A stretch of 5,556 bases of DNA from Candidatus Cloacimonadota bacterium (GTDB lineage Bacteria > Cloacimonadota > Cloacimonadia > Cloacimonadales > TCS61), in the NCBI GenBank assembly GCA_014382915.1, contig JACNIV010000086.1:1-5556 (forward strand), written 5' to 3'. Every line of letters starts with the position of its first letter. The first letter of the stretch is position 1. Below the pieces are notes generated by a model. It ran no database searches. It saw only the letters and a list, made by a program, of their open reading frames with translations, and was not told where the DNA came from. Positions 5,023 through 5,556 of the stretch are shown here, one piece after another. Made by a program: the position numbers and the translations under genes.

Positions 5023-5322
5023 ATGCAAAATATAAAGTCAAAAGAAAAGTTAGAAATATTAAGAGAACTAAAAAAAACTATTCTTCAGGATTATTATGTA
5101 AAACAAATCGGGATTTTTGGATCATATATCAGAGGTGAAGAGAGTATAGAAAGCGATTTAGATATTTTGGTAGAATTTGAAAAACCGATAGATATTATTA
5201 AATTCATGGAGTTAGAAAGAACTCTTTCTAAATATTTAAATGCTAAAGTGGATCTTGTTAGCAAAAAAGCTTTAAAAACCTTCATCGGAAGAAGGATATT
5301 ACAGGAAGTGATTTATGTATAG
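5023..5322 (+). CDS. mntA: MNT-type nucleotidyltransferase antitoxin (MntA family)
   Basis: The 99-aa product is a minimal nucleotidyltransferase. The catalytic signature GSX10DXD is complete: G33-S34 in I-F-G-S-Y-I-R-G, then D45 and D47 in S-D-L-D-I-L-V, with a third acidic residue at D77 in K-V-D-L-V. In characterised HepT-MntA systems this enzyme AMPylates a tyrosine of the HEPN toxin and so blocks its RNase activity. The length is normal for the family. Its last 8 nt overlap the start of the downstream HEPN gene, the standard arrangement. Codons are visibly richer in A and T than in the redox genes upstream, and no obvious Shine-Dalgarno site is present, in line with a horizontally moved module. 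The family call is strong; the activity is inferred. Confidence 0.9.
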   Translation: MQNIKSKEKLEILRELKKTILQDYYVKQIGIFGSYIRGEESIESDLDILVEFEKPIDIIKFMELERTLSKYLNAKVDLVSKKALKTFIGRRILQEVIYV

Positions 5323-5556
5323 AAGGGATTTTCGAGATTCGTTACTGGATATCTGGAAAGAATTAGAACACATAGAAGAATTTTCGACAAATCGTGATCA
5401 CAAAGAGTTGATTAAAGATGAAAAAACATTTTATGCAATTGTAAGATGTTTAGAAATTATTGGAGAAGCAGTAAAGAATATTCCCCAGGAAGTTAGAGAG
5501 AAATATAATAATATTCCTTGGATAGATATAGCAGGAATGAGAAATAAATTAATCCA
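5315..5556 (+). CDS. hepT: HEPN-domain toxin (HepT, DUF86), 3' end beyond window
   Basis: An ATG at 5315, overlapping the antitoxin gene by 8 nt, opens a frame that runs to the window edge, giving the first 80 residues. The sequence is helical and charged, with the family's C-L-E-I-I-G-E-A-V-K block (residues 45-54) and P-W-x-x-I-A-G-M-R-N-K-L-I at 68-80. In HepT proteins the catalytic motif is RX4HXY starting at such an Arg (here R76); the His and the Tyr that is AMPylated would lie just past the last base. The final bases CA are compatible with a His codon. It is expected to be an RNase toxin neutralised by the MntA product. The full length is usually about 110-140 residues, so some 30-60 are missing here. 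Confidence 0.88.
   Translation, partial: MYRRDFRDSLLDIWKELEHIEEFSTNRDHKELIKDEKTFYAIVRCLEIIGEAVKNIPQEVREKYNNIPWIDIAGMRNKLI

Overview
The window looks like a chromosomal stretch from an uncultured or anaerobic Gram-negative bacterium of moderate-to-low GC. Three things point to the FCB superphylum, with Cloacimonadota a reasonable but unproven guess: secreted lipoproteins with FnIII modules of the 'PGDDGNVGTA' type, an outer-membrane beta-barrel ending in Phe, and intergenic palindromic repeats. No taxonomic marker gene is present.

Layout, all genes on the + strand. Positions 1-244 are intergenic and hold two degraded palindromic or dispersed-repeat pieces and a possible promoter. Positions 245-2056 encode a 603-aa predicted lipoprotein with a ferredoxin-like module at each end and about four FnIII domains between them. 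Positions 2057-2210 hold five short perfect hairpins of REP-like type. Then comes a tight operon: an 81-aa signal-anchored 2[4Fe-4S] ferredoxin (2220-2465); an 80-aa lipoprotein 2[4Fe-4S] ferredoxin (2462-2704, ATGA overlap); a 409-aa predicted outer-membrane barrel with an FMN-attachment-like motif just after its signal peptide (2718-3947); and a 332-aa six-helix DsbD/CcdA-like membrane protein (3956-4954, 8-nt gap). After an AT-rich spacer, positions 5023-5556 hold an MntA-HepT toxin-antitoxin pair, with hepT cut by the window edge.

The first five genes are the interesting part. Three consecutive products carry paired cysteine motifs of ferredoxin type behind Sec-type signal or lipoprotein sequences, so the Fe-S modules are predicted to lie outside the cytoplasm. 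They sit beside a membrane protein of a family that carries reducing equivalents across the inner membrane through a cysteine pair, and beside an outer-membrane protein. My working model is a cell-envelope redox system: DsbD-like carrier, then small periplasmic ferredoxins, then a long FnIII lipoprotein with redox ends and/or a possibly flavinylated barrel. A more conservative alternative is that the DsbD-like protein only keeps the many exported cysteines reduced. Neither function can be proved from sequence alone.
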